Source: Paenibacillus sp. OK003 (lineage in GTDB: Bacteria > Bacillota > Bacilli > Paenibacillales > Paenibacillaceae). Taken from it: a DNA stretch of 64,000 nucleotides. The number at the start of each line of letters is the position of its first letter. Within the stretch, counting starts at the first letter, position 1. Shown in pieces: positions 16,464 to 25,967 of this stretch. A program made the translations under genes and the position numbers. The DNA lies in assembly GCF_900109515.1 (NCBI RefSeq), contig NZ_FOBD01000014.1:124001-188000 (forward strand). Reading direction: 5' to 3'. The notes beneath the pieces are model-generated. The model made no database searches. It saw only the letters and a list, made by a program, of their open reading frames with translations, and was not told the DNA's origin.

Positions 16464-17821
16464 TCAAGACTTTATACGTTCGCATCATTTTCACATTTCT
16501 GGTTGTCATTATTTTCAGCCTACTGTCGTCTTTCCTCATAGGGCTCTTTCTGTTCAAAAAAGAAGTAAACCATCTCGGTCAGAATGACATGATTGCAGCA
16601 GGTGAGGAAATGATACGTCTCTATGAACAGACACACCCAAAGGACCGGGAGGCATTCATTAAAAGTATGGTGAAGATATCCACCTATCCCATTCATCTAT
16701 ATGATGTTTCCGGCAACGTAACATACTATGATCTGGACAATACGGAGACCGTTCAAATTGCACCAGAGATGGTTCAAATGGTATTGCAGGGTCAGGTCTA
16801 TCGTTCTCCGGCTGAGGTGGATCAGACCTTTATCGGTCTTCCTTTCCCATTCCAAGGGGAGCCGCAAGCCGTGTTTATGCAATATTCCCCGCAGAACGAA
16901 AATATCATTAATCGGATGGTCCTCCTGATATTATTACTCGCACTGTTTATCGGAAGCCTATGTATTTTTATTGCTGCAAGGTATTTGGTGAAACCGATTC
17001 AGGTATTGACTCGTGCAACCAAACTGCTGGCGAAGGGTGATTTTGACGTGGAAATCCAAACGAAACGTGTGGACGAAATGGGAGCTTTGACGCACAGTTT
17101 TAATGAGATGGCGAGTGAGCTCAAACAGTTGGAACAGATGAGACAGGATTTTGTTTCCAATGTATCTCATGAGATTCAAACCCCGCTGACCTCTATTTCA
17201 GGATTTGCCATGGCGATGAAAAATAGTAGTCTGGTAGCTGAGGCTGATCGTAATTATTATCTGGATATCATTATTACGGAGAGTGGACGGCTATCCAGAC
17301 TTAGCGATAATCTGCTGGAGCTTGCATCGCTGGACTCCGATCATCATCCGTTCGAGGCGGCTACCTATAATCTGGATGAGCAAATTAGGCAAATTATCGT
17401 TACCTGCGAGCCGCAGTGGTCCACCAAAAATATTCAGGTTCATCTGGAGGTGGCAGAACCGATTCAAGTTACAGCAGATCGGGATCAGCTCGATCAGGTC
17501 TGGATGAATCTGCTGGGGAACAGCATCAAGTTTACGCCAACTGGTGGCCATATTCACATACGAACGCACCAGGTAGAGAACGAAATTCTCATCACGATAA
17601 CGGATACGGGCATTGGAATAGCGCCAGAGCAGCTCGATTATGTGTTTGATCGGTTTTATAAAACAGATCTGTCGCGAAACCGCAGCATCAGTGGTAACGG
17701 TCTGGGCCTTGCGATCGTCAAGAAAATCGTGATGCTCCATCACGGAACCGTAGAAATGAAAAGCCAGGAGGGTGAGGGTACGACAGTGCTGGTTCATCTG
17801 CCATTAGATTCCATTGCCTGA
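16460..17821 (+). CDS. Two-TM sensor histidine kinase with HAMP
   Basis: A 453-residue kinase. TM1 spans about 8-30, an extracellular sensor 31-152, TM2 about 153-173, HAMP 174-226, HisKA with H237 (SNVSHEIQTPLTS; Gln replaces the more common Arg), and HATPase to about 450 (N-box MNLLGNSIKFTP, G1 DTGIGI, G2 GNGLGLAIV). Its ATG overlaps the stop of its response regulator. The extracellular domain is about 120 residues, large enough to bind a ligand. The cognate partner is the preceding OmpR-type regulator. Confidence 0.95.
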   Translation: MIKTLYVRIIFTFLVVIIFSLLSSFLIGLFLFKKEVNHLGQNDMIAAGEEMIRLYEQTHPKDREAFIKSMVKISTYPIHLYDVSGNVTYYDLDNTETVQIAPEMVQMVLQGQVYRSPAEVDQTFIGLPFPFQGEPQAVFMQYSPQNENIINRMVLLILLLALFIGSLCIFIAARYLVKPIQVLTRATKLLAKGDFDVEIQTKRVDEMGALTHSFNEMASELKQLEQMRQDFVSNVSHEIQTPLTSISGFAMAMKNSSLVAEADRNYYLDIIITESGRLSRLSDNLLELASLDSDHHPFEAATYNLDEQIRQIIVTCEPQWSTKNIQVHLEVAEPIQVTADRDQLDQVWMNLLGNSIKFTPTGGHIHIRTHQVENEILITITDTGIGIAPEQLDYVFDRFYKTDLSRNRSISGNGLGLAIVKKIVMLHHGTVEMKSQEGEGTTVLVHLPLDSIA

Positions 17822-17892
17822 TTGGACAGCATCGAGACCATTAGCCAAGCTAAGGTAAGCATTAGCATTAGCATAATCGCTTCAAACGCGCC
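17794..17892 (-). pseudogene. Frameshifted remnant of a Hol_Tox/TxpA-type small toxin
   Basis: The minus strand reads FEAIMLMLMLTLAWLMVSML and then a hydrophilic tail to a stop at 17794-17796. This closely resembles the intact toxin at 38497-38577 (FEAIMLMLTFGLLIVAILS). The open frame has no start codon. An ATG exists at 17892 in another frame, and the bases between it and the TTTGAAGC segment look like a two-base deletion relative to the intact copy. No ribosome site precedes it. It overlaps the 3' end of the histidine kinase gene. I call it a decayed copy, and it could be missed because it is so short. Confidence 0.5.
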
Positions 17893-18000
17893 ATGATTGG
17901 CATGTTTTTTATTTCCGCTGAATAGTATTCAACGAACTGATGAGTTAACATATCCTCATGACATTTTTTACTCATGGGCGCCAATGACAGTGGGAAACGA

Positions 18001-18033
18001 ACGCTCGGCCGATTGTTGCGCCGAGCGTCTTTT
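18001..18033 (+). terminator. Hairpin with T-run in the 17.8-18.2 kb gap
   Basis: ACGCTCGGC (18001-18009) pairs with GCCGAGCGT (18020-18028), followed by CTTTTC. It may terminate the upstream kinase transcript or a short RNA associated with the toxin remnant. Confidence 0.7.
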
Positions 18034-18229
18034 CATGCTCCAATTCTTCAAGCCTCAACCTCTTTCTGGCACGTTGGCAAGGAATGCATGATGTTGTTCA
18101 ATCCCAGGTGCTATGATATTCCGATGGATGGGACACATCAGAGCCATGGATTATTTGTTCCAACTCCGAGTGGAGAAACGTTATAATAACGTTGATGCTA
18201 TGTAATGGTTAGAGGAGACAAGGAGAAAG
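18034..18229 (+). promoter_or_regulatory. Upstream region of yesM-like gene with palindrome over a TATAAT
   Basis: The gap 17822-18229 holds the toxin remnant, the hairpin above and a 17-bp inverted repeat, AACGTTA-TAA-TAACGTT, at 18177-18193. The repeat contains TATAAT at 18182-18187, so a repressor bound there would cover the -10. No convincing -35 was found. The kinase start follows at 18230. Confidence 0.4.
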
Positions 18230-20032
18230 ATGAACCGAAAGTTATTCTGTAAGCGTATTCAATTTTTGGATGATTGGAGCCTCAAAACGAAGCTGTACAT
18301 ATTGTTCATTTTTTGTGTGCTAGTCCCGGTCCTGGCAACCAATACGGTCTTTTATCTAAGCATCAAAGGCAACATCGAGGAGAAGGAGCACAGCCGTTTC
18401 AATGAAATGCAGCAAAGGATCAGGTTCAACCTGCGGAACAGCATCGACAACAGCCTGTATGTGTCCAATTTTCTGTATACGGATGTTACGCTGAACCGAT
18501 TTATGGAGTCCAGATATCGCGATGACGAAGACTATTATCTTGCTTACTATGACATGCTTAGCAACAACAATCTGGTCAGATACTATTACAGTTATCAGCA
18601 GGTGAATCAAGTAACGTTTTATGTCGGCAACGATACCTTCGTGAATGGCGGAAACTTCATTAAGCTGGATGATGCGGTTCGAGCAAGTGAGTGGTACCAA
18701 GCGTTGATGAACACGAGCGACCATATCATGATTTATTCGTATTTCGACAAGCAGCAGGCAGAGATGTCGCAAAGTCAGGGAGGACGTAAGGTAAGCATCA
18801 TTCGGAAGTTGGATTACTTTGGGGAGCAGCGGGTGGAGAAGGTGTTGAAGGTCGATCTGGACTACGGCTTTATTAACAAGTCGCTCAAGAACGAGGGAAC
18901 GAACGGAAATGTATACGTGGTTTCGGATGACAAGGTCATTTTCTCAAATAATTCGAAAATGAACCAAACGCGTCAGCCATTTAACCTGATGGCGAACAGT
19001 CCAATATCGCCTATTCATTCCATGGAATCGATTCCTGTGGTATCTGAGAACTGGCAGATTATCGTCAGCGCCGACAAATTGGACTTTTTGTCCGAGGTTA
19101 TTGATTCCAAGCTGAATGTGACCGTTCTGATGATCCTTAATCTGCTGATGCCTACACTGCTGATCTGGATGATATCCAGATCGCTGGTAACGAGGGTGGA
19201 CCGGATATCGAAGCATCTGGACCAAGTGAAGCATGAGCAATTCGAGGTGATTCCGGGTCCTGCGGGCAAGGACGAGATCGGTAGCCTGACTCACAGCTAC
19301 AATATGATGGTGATCAAGATCAGGAACCTGATCGAGATTGTATTTAAGGGCCAGGTGGAGCGGCAAGCTCTTGAGCTCTCCAAGAAGCAAGCGGAGCTGA
19401 AAGCCCTACAGAGCCAGGTGAATCCCCATTTCATGTTCAATACGCTCGAAACGATCCGCATGCGGAGCTTGATCAAGGACGAGCTTGAAACCTCGGATAT
19501 CATTCATAAGCTGGCATTGTTGCTGCGCCAGACGATTAATTGGGGGGATGACCTGATTACCATTGCAGAGGAGATCAAGTTTGTGGAGAGCTATTTGAAC
19601 ATCCAGCAATATCGCTTTGGCGAAAAGCTGCAATTCACAATCAAGGTCACGGACCATTCCATTTCAAACATGATGATCCCCAAGCTGACCGTGCTCACCT
19701 TTGTCGAGAATGCTTGCATCCATGGCATCGAGAGTACATCGAGTGACGGGATCGTAGAGGTGTTGTTCGAAATTCGAAGCGATCAGCTCTCCATAACCAT
19801 TCGGGACACCGGAGTCGGCATCGAGCCAGACAAGCTGGCGCTGCTTCGAGCAATGATGAGTGATCCAAACATGGATCGGATGAGTGAGCTTAGCAACATC
19901 GGCATGATGAATGCCTATATTCGGCTGCGGATGTATTTCAATGATTGCGTGCAGTTGGACATCTTGAGCGAAAAAGGCCAGGGGACAACGGTTGCCATCC
20001 ATATTCCCCTTTTGCAGGCATCTAAAAGATAA
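18230..20032 (+). CDS. yesM: YesM-type sensor histidine kinase
   Basis: A 600-residue kinase from ATG 18230 (AAGGAGAAAG). TM1 is about 22-45, followed by a large extracellular sensing domain of dCache type (46-298), TM2 about 299-319, HAMP to about 372, a coiled segment, the His_kinase domain with H400 (LQSQVNPHFMFNTLE), and a HATPase domain (FVENACIHGIE, DTGVGIEPD). This family pairs with AraC-type YesN regulators and controls sugar uptake. The partner gene follows after 11 bp, and a sugar ABC transporter of LplABC type follows that. The ligand is probably an oligosaccharide but is not identifiable from sequence. Confidence 0.93.
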   Translation: MNRKLFCKRIQFLDDWSLKTKLYILFIFCVLVPVLATNTVFYLSIKGNIEEKEHSRFNEMQQRIRFNLRNSIDNSLYVSNFLYTDVTLNRFMESRYRDDEDYYLAYYDMLSNNNLVRYYYSYQQVNQVTFYVGNDTFVNGGNFIKLDDAVRASEWYQALMNTSDHIMIYSYFDKQQAEMSQSQGGRKVSIIRKLDYFGEQRVEKVLKVDLDYGFINKSLKNEGTNGNVYVVSDDKVIFSNNSKMNQTRQPFNLMANSPISPIHSMESIPVVSENWQIIVSADKLDFLSEVIDSKLNVTVLMILNLLMPTLLIWMISRSLVTRVDRISKHLDQVKHEQFEVIPGPAGKDEIGSLTHSYNMMVIKIRNLIEIVFKGQVERQALELSKKQAELKALQSQVNPHFMFNTLETIRMRSLIKDELETSDIIHKLALLLRQTINWGDDLITIAEEIKFVESYLNIQQYRFGEKLQFTIKVTDHSISNMMIPKLTVLTFVENACIHGIESTSSDGIVEVLFEIRSDQLSITIRDTGVGIEPDKLALLRAMMSDPNMDRMSELSNIGMMNAYIRLRMYFNDCVQLDILSEKGQGTTVAIHIPLLQASKR

Positions 20033-20043
20033 GGAGCGAGAAT

Positions 20044-21648
20044 ATGATCAACGTGCTGATTGTGGACGATGAACCATTTATTCGCCAGGGACTTCAGTTG
20101 CTTATCGATTGGGAGTCGTGCGGATTCCGGATTTGCGGTCAGGCCTCAAACGGCTTGCAGGCGCTGCAGTGTATGCGGGTTGTGCAGCCTGATCTAGTCA
20201 TCGCCGACATCAAGATGCCGGAGATGGACGGAATGGAGCTTGCGAAAACCTTGTACGAGCAGTATGGCGGCGAGATCAAGCTGATCCTGCTAAGCGGATT
20301 CTACGAGTTCGAATATGCCAAGCAGGCGATTAAATACCAGGTGAATGAATATATTCTCAAACCCGTCGTGAAGACGGAACTGGTTCAAGTGCTTGAGGAA
20401 TTCAGAATCTCATTTGATGCGCGTGCAGAAGAGAAAAGACACCAGCAAAGAAAGGATCAAATTATTATGGCTCAGCATATGCAGTCGATCTTGCTTGGAA
20501 TGGCCGACAAGGAGTCTATTGCGAATGTGCAATCCAGCTATCAGAGTGCCAACTTCCTGCGCTGCATGCTGATCGAGGCGACAGCGGAGACAGCAGCGGG
20601 TTCAGAACGGAAAATGGACTGGTTCTCCCGGGTAGAAGCATGGGTTGGCGAGCCCTTCAAGGGACAAGTGCTGAAGCCGTTCACGGGGGAAAAGAATGCG
20701 GTTTTGCTCATTCTCACGGATCTGATAATGAAGGATGAGGCTATTTCATTGGTGGAATATATCGGCCGATTGCATGGCGAGCTGAATCAGGGTGAGGAAC
20801 CGGCAGTTGCCTTCTATGTCGGAAAGGAAGTGCAGAGGGTGGAGGAACTGTATGAGTCCTACCAATCCTGCGGCAAAATGAAGAGCTTGCGTTTTTTTAC
20901 TACGAGTGGACCCATTTATTACTTCGAGCATATGGATACTGAAATATTTACGAAACGGCCGGGACAACGCGAGAAACAATTGTTTGATGGCCTGATCAAG
21001 TCGATTGAGCAACAGCAAATGGATGAGCTTCGCAGCCATGCAGAGGCGATCTTTCAATTTTTTCTCAATGAACGAATCGATCCGGGCATCGTCCACATTT
21101 ATTTGCATTATTTAGCGTACAATCTGTTGGAACTTGTAAAAGGTGAGTCGGGTTCCCCGGATTCCGGGTTGATGCAGTCAGCGTTTCTCAAGATGAACTA
21201 CGTGATGCTATCCATGGAAGCTAACATTGAAAATTTATGGGAGTTCTCGCGACTGTGCGCAGAGAAGCTGAGGGAGCAGCAAAAATGGAACGCGATGGGG
21301 GTATTGGCCAGAATTGAGGCATTCATTCATGAGCATTACAGGGAAAACATCAGCCTGAAATTGCTGGGAGAGCAATTTTACATGAACAGTGCGTATTTGG
21401 GTCAGATTTTCAAAAAGCATTATGCCCTGTCCTTCAATGATTATTTGAATCAATTGCGTGTGGAGGAAGCCGCCCGGCTGCTGCGCAGAACCGATCAAAG
21501 GGTATATGAAATTGCAACAGCTGTGGGATATCGCGATTCCGATTACTTTATTAACCGGTTCGAGAAACTCATGGATGAGACGCCTGCGCAATATCGCAAA
21601 AGAGCCCAGGCAGCGTACGCTGCCGATTCTACATCCTGCTCTCCTTGA
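20044..21648 (+). CDS. yesN: YesN-type AraC-family response regulator
   Basis: A 534-residue regulator. The receiver domain (1-120) has DDEP at 9-12, D55 (LVIADIKMPEMDG) and the Lys in YILKPVVK. The middle (about 130-420) is a poorly conserved linker with helical content. The C-terminus (about 425-525) has two AraC helix-turn-helix units (ISLKLLGEQFYMNSAYLGQIFKK and VYEIATAVGYRDSDYFINRF). It is cotranscribed with the kinase gene and is expected to activate the downstream binding-protein-dependent transporter. A terminator overlaps its stop codon. Confidence 0.94.
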   Translation: MINVLIVDDEPFIRQGLQLLIDWESCGFRICGQASNGLQALQCMRVVQPDLVIADIKMPEMDGMELAKTLYEQYGGEIKLILLSGFYEFEYAKQAIKYQVNEYILKPVVKTELVQVLEEFRISFDARAEEKRHQQRKDQIIMAQHMQSILLGMADKESIANVQSSYQSANFLRCMLIEATAETAAGSERKMDWFSRVEAWVGEPFKGQVLKPFTGEKNAVLLILTDLIMKDEAISLVEYIGRLHGELNQGEEPAVAFYVGKEVQRVEELYESYQSCGKMKSLRFFTTSGPIYYFEHMDTEIFTKRPGQREKQLFDGLIKSIEQQQMDELRSHAEAIFQFFLNERIDPGIVHIYLHYLAYNLLELVKGESGSPDSGLMQSAFLKMNYVMLSMEANIENLWEFSRLCAEKLREQQKWNAMGVLARIEAFIHEHYRENISLKLLGEQFYMNSAYLGQIFKKHYALSFNDYLNQLRVEEAARLLRRTDQRVYEIATAVGYRDSDYFINRFEKLMDETPAQYRKRAQAAYAADSTSCSP

Positions 21649-21667
21649 TGGAGGGGCAGGATTTTTA
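21633..21667 (+). terminator. Terminator overlapping the yesN stop codon
   Basis: ATCCTGC (21633-21639) pairs with GCAGGAT (21656-21662), with an inner CTCC/GGAG pair, then a TTTTTATT run. The stop codon at 21646-21648 lies in the loop. Confidence 0.82.
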
Positions 21668-21753
21668 TTGCCATTGAACTGGAATTATTGGGATTTCGCC
21701 TATAATTTCTCCCGTTGAGGGGGGCAGGGGAACATGGTAATTTTAACGTAGCC

Positions 21754-21773
21754 TTTGGAAAGCGCTTTCCAAA
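21754..21773. promoter_or_regulatory. 20-bp perfect palindrome, LacI/CcpA-type operator before lplA
   Basis: TTTGGAAAGCGCTTTCCAAA is a perfect 20-bp palindrome centred on CG. It differs from an ideal catabolite-responsive element (TGAAAGCGCTTTCA) by one symmetric base in each half. It lies about 50 bp upstream of TATAAT (21701-21706) plus transcript and 33 bp before the binding-protein start, so it would act as a roadblock or operator. It is a binding site for CcpA or a LacI-family sugar repressor by inference. Confidence 0.7.
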
Positions 21774-21806
21774 AAAGATTTTGTCCAAATAATAAATGGA
21801 GGGGTC

Positions 21807-23480
21807 ATGATGAAAAAGGATGTTAGAAAAAGAATCAGGCATTGCGTTTTGCTGGCTTTAATATTGGTCATTGCACTCGCCGGATGTACGCCGAGCTCAT
21901 CCTCGTCTGGCGAAAAGACAGCGGACGGCAAGGAATTGAAGCAATTTTCCGCATTTTTTGCCGTGCCGGGGAAAATTGAACCAGACGATAATCGGGTGCT
22001 GAAAGCGATTGAGGATAAAACAGGTGTCCGCATGACCATGGATTGGCTTACCGGCCAAACGGCCAAGGAACGGATTGGCGTGCTGATTGCAGGCGGCGAA
22101 TATCCCGACTTTATCGATGGAAGTGATGGTACTCAGCAATTGGTATCGGCAGGGGCGCTGGTCCCGCTTGAGGATTACATCGATAAGTATCCGAACATCA
22201 AAAACTATCTGGGCGAAGACTGGAAGAAAATGAAGAATACCACAGATGGTCATATCTATTTCATCCCGCAATTCGGCAATGTACAAGGCGAGTCCATGAA
22301 GGTAACGCATGATGGGGAAGCGTTCTGGATTCAAAAAGTTGTGCTGGAGTGGGCTAATTATCCGACCATCAAGACGCTGGACCAATACTTTGACTTGATT
22401 GAACGGTATAAAGCAGCTCATCCGACTGTTGACGGTCAGCCGACGATTGGATTTGAAATTATCTCGTATGACTGGCGCTATTTTGCGCTGGAAAACCCTC
22501 CGCTCTTCCTGGCTGGTTACCCCAATGAAGGGGCAGCTATCGTAGACAAAGAAACGCTGACGGCCAAAAACTACAATACGATTCCTGAAGCGAAGGCGTA
22601 TTTCAAAAAGATCAATGAAGTGTACCATAAAGGTTTGGTCGATAACGAGACCTTTACGGCAAACTATGATCAATATATTTCCAAACTTTCAACTGGACGT
22701 GTGCTGGGCATGGTGGACCAAGGGTGGCAGTTCCTTGACGCCGAGGCATCGCTCGTGAAGCAAAAATTGTACGACAAAACCTATGTGCCATTGTCCATCA
22801 CGCTTTCCGAGGATGTAAAGGGGCGCTATCAGCACAAGCCAATCCTTAACGTGAATGGCGGCTTGGCCATTACAACGAGTTGCGAGGATGTAGAGGGAGC
22901 GCTTCAGTATATTAATGATTTGCTGGACCCTGAGATCGAAGTATTAAGAACATGGGGACAGAAAGGCGTGGATTACCAGGTCGATGAAAAAGGTGTATTC
23001 TCCCGGAATGAAGAGCAGCGTGCCCATTCCAAAGATCCAGACTGGGTGCTGGCGAACACGGGAAGTCCCCTGGTGTATTTTCCACATCATGAAGGCATGA
23101 CTGCTGACGGAAAAAATGCACTGGACCCTAAGGAGCAGCCGGAGGAGTATCTGGCCACACTGAATGACATCGACAAAAAAGTGTTGAAGGCTTACGGATA
23201 TACGAAGTTTACGGATTTCCTGGAGCCTGCGGAGGACAACGAACCATGGTTCCCGATCTATACCTATAACTTTGAACCCAACAAACCTGAGACGACTGCC
23301 AGACAGAAAATGGACGACGTAAAACGAAAATGGCTGCCTAAAGTGATCATGACGTCACCAGCAGAGTTTGACAAGGCCTGGGAGGAATATCAGGCCACAC
23401 TCAAGGAGAGTGTGGATATCAAAGCATATGAAGATGCATTGACGGAGGAAGTCCGCAGACGCGTGGAGCTGTGGGGATAA
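21807..23480 (+). CDS. lplA: LplA-type sugar-binding lipoprotein of an ABC transporter
   Basis: A 557-residue extracellular solute-binding protein. The start is ATG 21807 after GGAGGGG, with a second ATG next to it. The signal peptide ends at an ALAGC lipobox, so Cys is lipidated. The mature part has family 1 features of the large LplA/YtcQ group (VLKAIEDKTGVRMTMDWLTG, AGGEYPDFIDG, EDYIDKYPNI). Length and gene order (YesMN, binding protein, two permeases) match oligosaccharide importers of Bacillus and Paenibacillus. The ATPase is not encoded here, so a shared MsmX-type ATPase elsewhere probably serves it. The substrate is unknown. Confidence 0.92.
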   Translation: MMKKDVRKRIRHCVLLALILVIALAGCTPSSSSSGEKTADGKELKQFSAFFAVPGKIEPDDNRVLKAIEDKTGVRMTMDWLTGQTAKERIGVLIAGGEYPDFIDGSDGTQQLVSAGALVPLEDYIDKYPNIKNYLGEDWKKMKNTTDGHIYFIPQFGNVQGESMKVTHDGEAFWIQKVVLEWANYPTIKTLDQYFDLIERYKAAHPTVDGQPTIGFEIISYDWRYFALENPPLFLAGYPNEGAAIVDKETLTAKNYNTIPEAKAYFKKINEVYHKGLVDNETFTANYDQYISKLSTGRVLGMVDQGWQFLDAEASLVKQKLYDKTYVPLSITLSEDVKGRYQHKPILNVNGGLAITTSCEDVEGALQYINDLLDPEIEVLRTWGQKGVDYQVDEKGVFSRNEEQRAHSKDPDWVLANTGSPLVYFPHHEGMTADGKNALDPKEQPEEYLATLNDIDKKVLKAYGYTKFTDFLEPAEDNEPWFPIYTYNFEPNKPETTARQKMDDVKRKWLPKVIMTSPAEFDKAWEEYQATLKESVDIKAYEDALTEEVRRRVELWG

Positions 23481-23617
23481 GGAACGGTTATGCAGAAAGG
23501 CTATGGGGAATCCTGTAGCCTTTCTTACACGATAAAATCGGAGATTGGAATGGAACGGAATCGATTCATCCACACGAGGGTGATCTAGATAAACTCGTAT
23601 GCAAGGAGAGAAAAAGA

Positions 23618-24592
23618 ATGGCCAAAAATGAGTTGCAGCATCCCATAAATGCAAGCCATTTTCCGTCAGGAAAAAGCTGGATCGGGTATAACCTGTCACG
23701 AATGAAAAGTCAGCGTCAATTATTGTGGATGTCATTTCCATTTGTTGCGTTTATCGCAATTTTTGCGTATGGACCGTTATGGGGCTGGTTGATGGCGTTT
23801 CAGAATTACAGACCCGGCCTTGGTTTTTTTCAGCAGGAATGGGTAGGCATGGAGCATTTTAAAACCCTGTTCACGGACCCTACATTTGTACGTGTCATCC
23901 GAAATACGCTGGCGATGAGCTTTATCAGTCTGTTTCTGGGGTTTGTCGGCTCGATTGGGCTGGCGCTTCTGTTGAATGAATTGCGGATGGTGCTGTTCAA
24001 GCGTGTTGTGCAAACGGTTTCCTATCTTCCACATTTTCTATCATGGATCATCGTTACAGGCATCGTTGCCAACGTATTATCCACTGAGACGGGAATCGTG
24101 AATGTGCTGCTAACGAAGCTTCACATCATCAGCGCTCCAATTAATTTCTTCGCCGAGCCGAAATATTTCTGGGGCATCGTGGGCCTGTCCAGCATGTGGA
24201 AAGAAATCGGCTGGGGCACCATCATCTACCTGGCTGCCATGACGTCGATTAATCCGAGCTTGTACGAAGCGGCTTCGATCGACGGGGCAGGCCGGTTTCG
24301 CAAAATGTTCAATGTCACTCTTCCAGGCATTAAACCAACGATTATTATCCTGCTCATTATCAATGTTGGCAACGTGCTGAACGCGGGCTTCGAGATTCAA
24401 TATTTGCTGGGGAACGGATTGGTGCAGGACGTGTCCGAGACCATCGACATTTTCGTATTGAAGTACGGAATTAACCTGGGCAACTATTCTCTTGCAACCG
24501 CCGCAGGCATTTTCAAGAGCGTAGTCAGCCTAGTGCTCATATTTATGGCTAACGGGCTCGCCAAGGCTCTTGGTGAAGAGCGTTTGATTTGA
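23618..24592 (+). CDS. lplB: LplB-type sugar ABC transporter permease
   Basis: A 324-residue permease with six TM helices, from ATG 23618 after AAGGAGAGAAAA. The EAA loop reads EAASIDGAGRFRKMFNVTLPGIKP, matching the binding-protein-dependent transport inner-membrane component consensus. The hydrophilic N-terminal about 40 residues are typical of the LplB/UgpA side. It lies 137 bp after the binding protein and 15 bp before the second permease. It forms the heterodimeric channel with the next gene product. Confidence 0.94.
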   Translation: MAKNELQHPINASHFPSGKSWIGYNLSRMKSQRQLLWMSFPFVAFIAIFAYGPLWGWLMAFQNYRPGLGFFQQEWVGMEHFKTLFTDPTFVRVIRNTLAMSFISLFLGFVGSIGLALLLNELRMVLFKRVVQTVSYLPHFLSWIIVTGIVANVLSTETGIVNVLLTKLHIISAPINFFAEPKYFWGIVGLSSMWKEIGWGTIIYLAAMTSINPSLYEAASIDGAGRFRKMFNVTLPGIKPTIIILLIINVGNVLNAGFEIQYLLGNGLVQDVSETIDIFVLKYGINLGNYSLATAAGIFKSVVSLVLIFMANGLAKALGEERLI

Positions 24593-24607
24593 TAAGGAGG
24601 TATAGCT

Positions 24608-25507
24608 GTGAAGCGATTTAATGGAAAACGAAGCTTTGGCGATTATTTATTTTCAATTACAAACGGTTTGTTGATGTTACTCGTTATGGTTGTTACGTTA
24701 TATCCTTTTTTAAATACGATTGCCGTATCCTTCAATAATGGGCTTGATACGATCCGCGGAGGGATATATCTGTGGCCGAGGGAATGGACACTTCAGAACT
24801 ACGTTTCCGTGTTCCAGAATCCCCATCTCACGCAAGCGGCATTTATTTCGGTCGCCAGAACGGTAGTGGGGACGATGGTGCAGTTGTTCTGTACCGCGAT
24901 GCTGGCCTACGTGTTGAGCCGCAAGGAGTATATGTTTAACAAGTTGGTTACAACACTATTTGTGGTGACGATGTATTTCAGCGGCGGATTGATTCCGGGA
25001 TACATGCTGATTAAGCAACTGGGGCTGTTGAATAACTTTTGGGTGTATATTATCCCTGGATTAATCGGTGTCTTCAACATGATCGTGATCCGCACCTATA
25101 TTCAGGGACTTTCAGAAGGACTGCTCGAATCGGCGAAGATGGACGGGGCCGGCGATTTTAAAATCTTTATGCGCATCGTGCTTCCGCTGTCCAAACCGGT
25201 GTTGGCCACCATCGCGCTGTTCATCGCCGTAGGACAGTGGAACTCCTGGTTTGATTCCATGCTGTACACCGCTGGCAACCGGAATTTGACCACCTTGCAG
25301 TATGAGTTGATGAAATTGCTGTCCTCTGCGACTTCACAGGGTGGAACTGTCAATGTGGACCAGTACAAAAATGTAACAAACATGGTCACTCCCGTATCGA
25401 TTCGGGCAGCAATTACGGTTGTGACGGCCACGCCCATCGTTTTACTATATCCGTTCTTGCAAAAATATTTTGTGACTGGACTCACCATTGGAGGGGTGAA
25501 AGAATAA
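24608..25507 (+). CDS. lplC: LplC-type sugar ABC transporter permease
   Basis: A 299-residue permease starting at GTG 24608, eight bases after AAGGAGG. Six TM helices are visible. The EAA loop reads ESAKMDGAGDFKIFMRIVLPLSKP. The end KYFVTGLTIGGVKE is the hallmark C-terminus of LplC/YtcP permeases. It pairs with the preceding permease. No glycoside hydrolase or ATPase gene follows, so the operon appears to end here. Confidence 0.95.
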   Translation: MKRFNGKRSFGDYLFSITNGLLMLLVMVVTLYPFLNTIAVSFNNGLDTIRGGIYLWPREWTLQNYVSVFQNPHLTQAAFISVARTVVGTMVQLFCTAMLAYVLSRKEYMFNKLVTTLFVVTMYFSGGLIPGYMLIKQLGLLNNFWVYIIPGLIGVFNMIVIRTYIQGLSEGLLESAKMDGAGDFKIFMRIVLPLSKPVLATIALFIAVGQWNSWFDSMLYTAGNRNLTTLQYELMKLLSSATSQGGTVNVDQYKNVTNMVTPVSIRAAITVVTATPIVLLYPFLQKYFVTGLTIGGVKE

Positions 25508-25631
25508 AAAAAAGCAATTCAGGGCGAGGATGGCCGGTTGTGAATGAAGGCCGGGGAATCCAGCTTCCTTTCAATATGTTATATGTTATGATATTTGCAT
25601 CTTCAAAAGTTTGATTGAAGGGGCATAGCTT

Positions 25632-25961
25632 ATGAATCAGAGCATACAACAGTTTAAAGCGGATTTTTTCAAAGCGTTGGCACACCCGATGCGTATTCAG
25701 ATTCTGGAGCTGCTGAGCGATGGGGCGAAAAATGTGAATGAACTGCAAAGCATTCTGGGATCGGAAGGCTCTGCCGTCTCGCAGCAGTTGGCTGTATTGC
25801 GCAGCAAAAACGTTGTCCAGGGGTTAAAAGAAGGAACGACAGTTACGTATTCGCTTCGCGACCCTTTGATTAAAGACCTGCTGGCCGTTGCCAAACAGAT
25901 TTTTGACAATCATCTGGTTGACGCCATTTCCATGCTGGAAGACATTCGTAAAGATACTTAA
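25632..25961 (+). CDS. ArsR-family winged-helix repressor without cysteines
   Basis: A 109-residue protein with the ArsR fold: FFKALAHPMRIQILELLSDG, then the recognition helix region SEGSAVSQQLAVLRSKNVV and a beta-wing (VQGLKEGTTVTYSLRD). It contains no cysteine, so the classic ELCVCDL metal site and the persulfide-sensing Cys pairs of BigR/SqrR are both absent. It precedes a SulP-family transporter gene by 167 bp, and a probable operator lies between them. The inference is that it represses the transporter and perhaps itself. The signal is unknown; histidines or aspartates at an alpha5 site cannot be excluded. Confidence 0.92.
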   Translation: MNQSIQQFKADFFKALAHPMRIQILELLSDGAKNVNELQSILGSEGSAVSQQLAVLRSKNVVQGLKEGTTVTYSLRDPLIKDLLAVAKQIFDNHLVDAISMLEDIRKDT

Positions 25962-25967
25962 ACACAT

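Noticed and set aside
18052..18083. Possible fifth copy of the structured repeat (TTCTGGCACGTTGGCAAGG)
   Set aside because: Only the middle and end match loosely, and no terminal stem could be paired.
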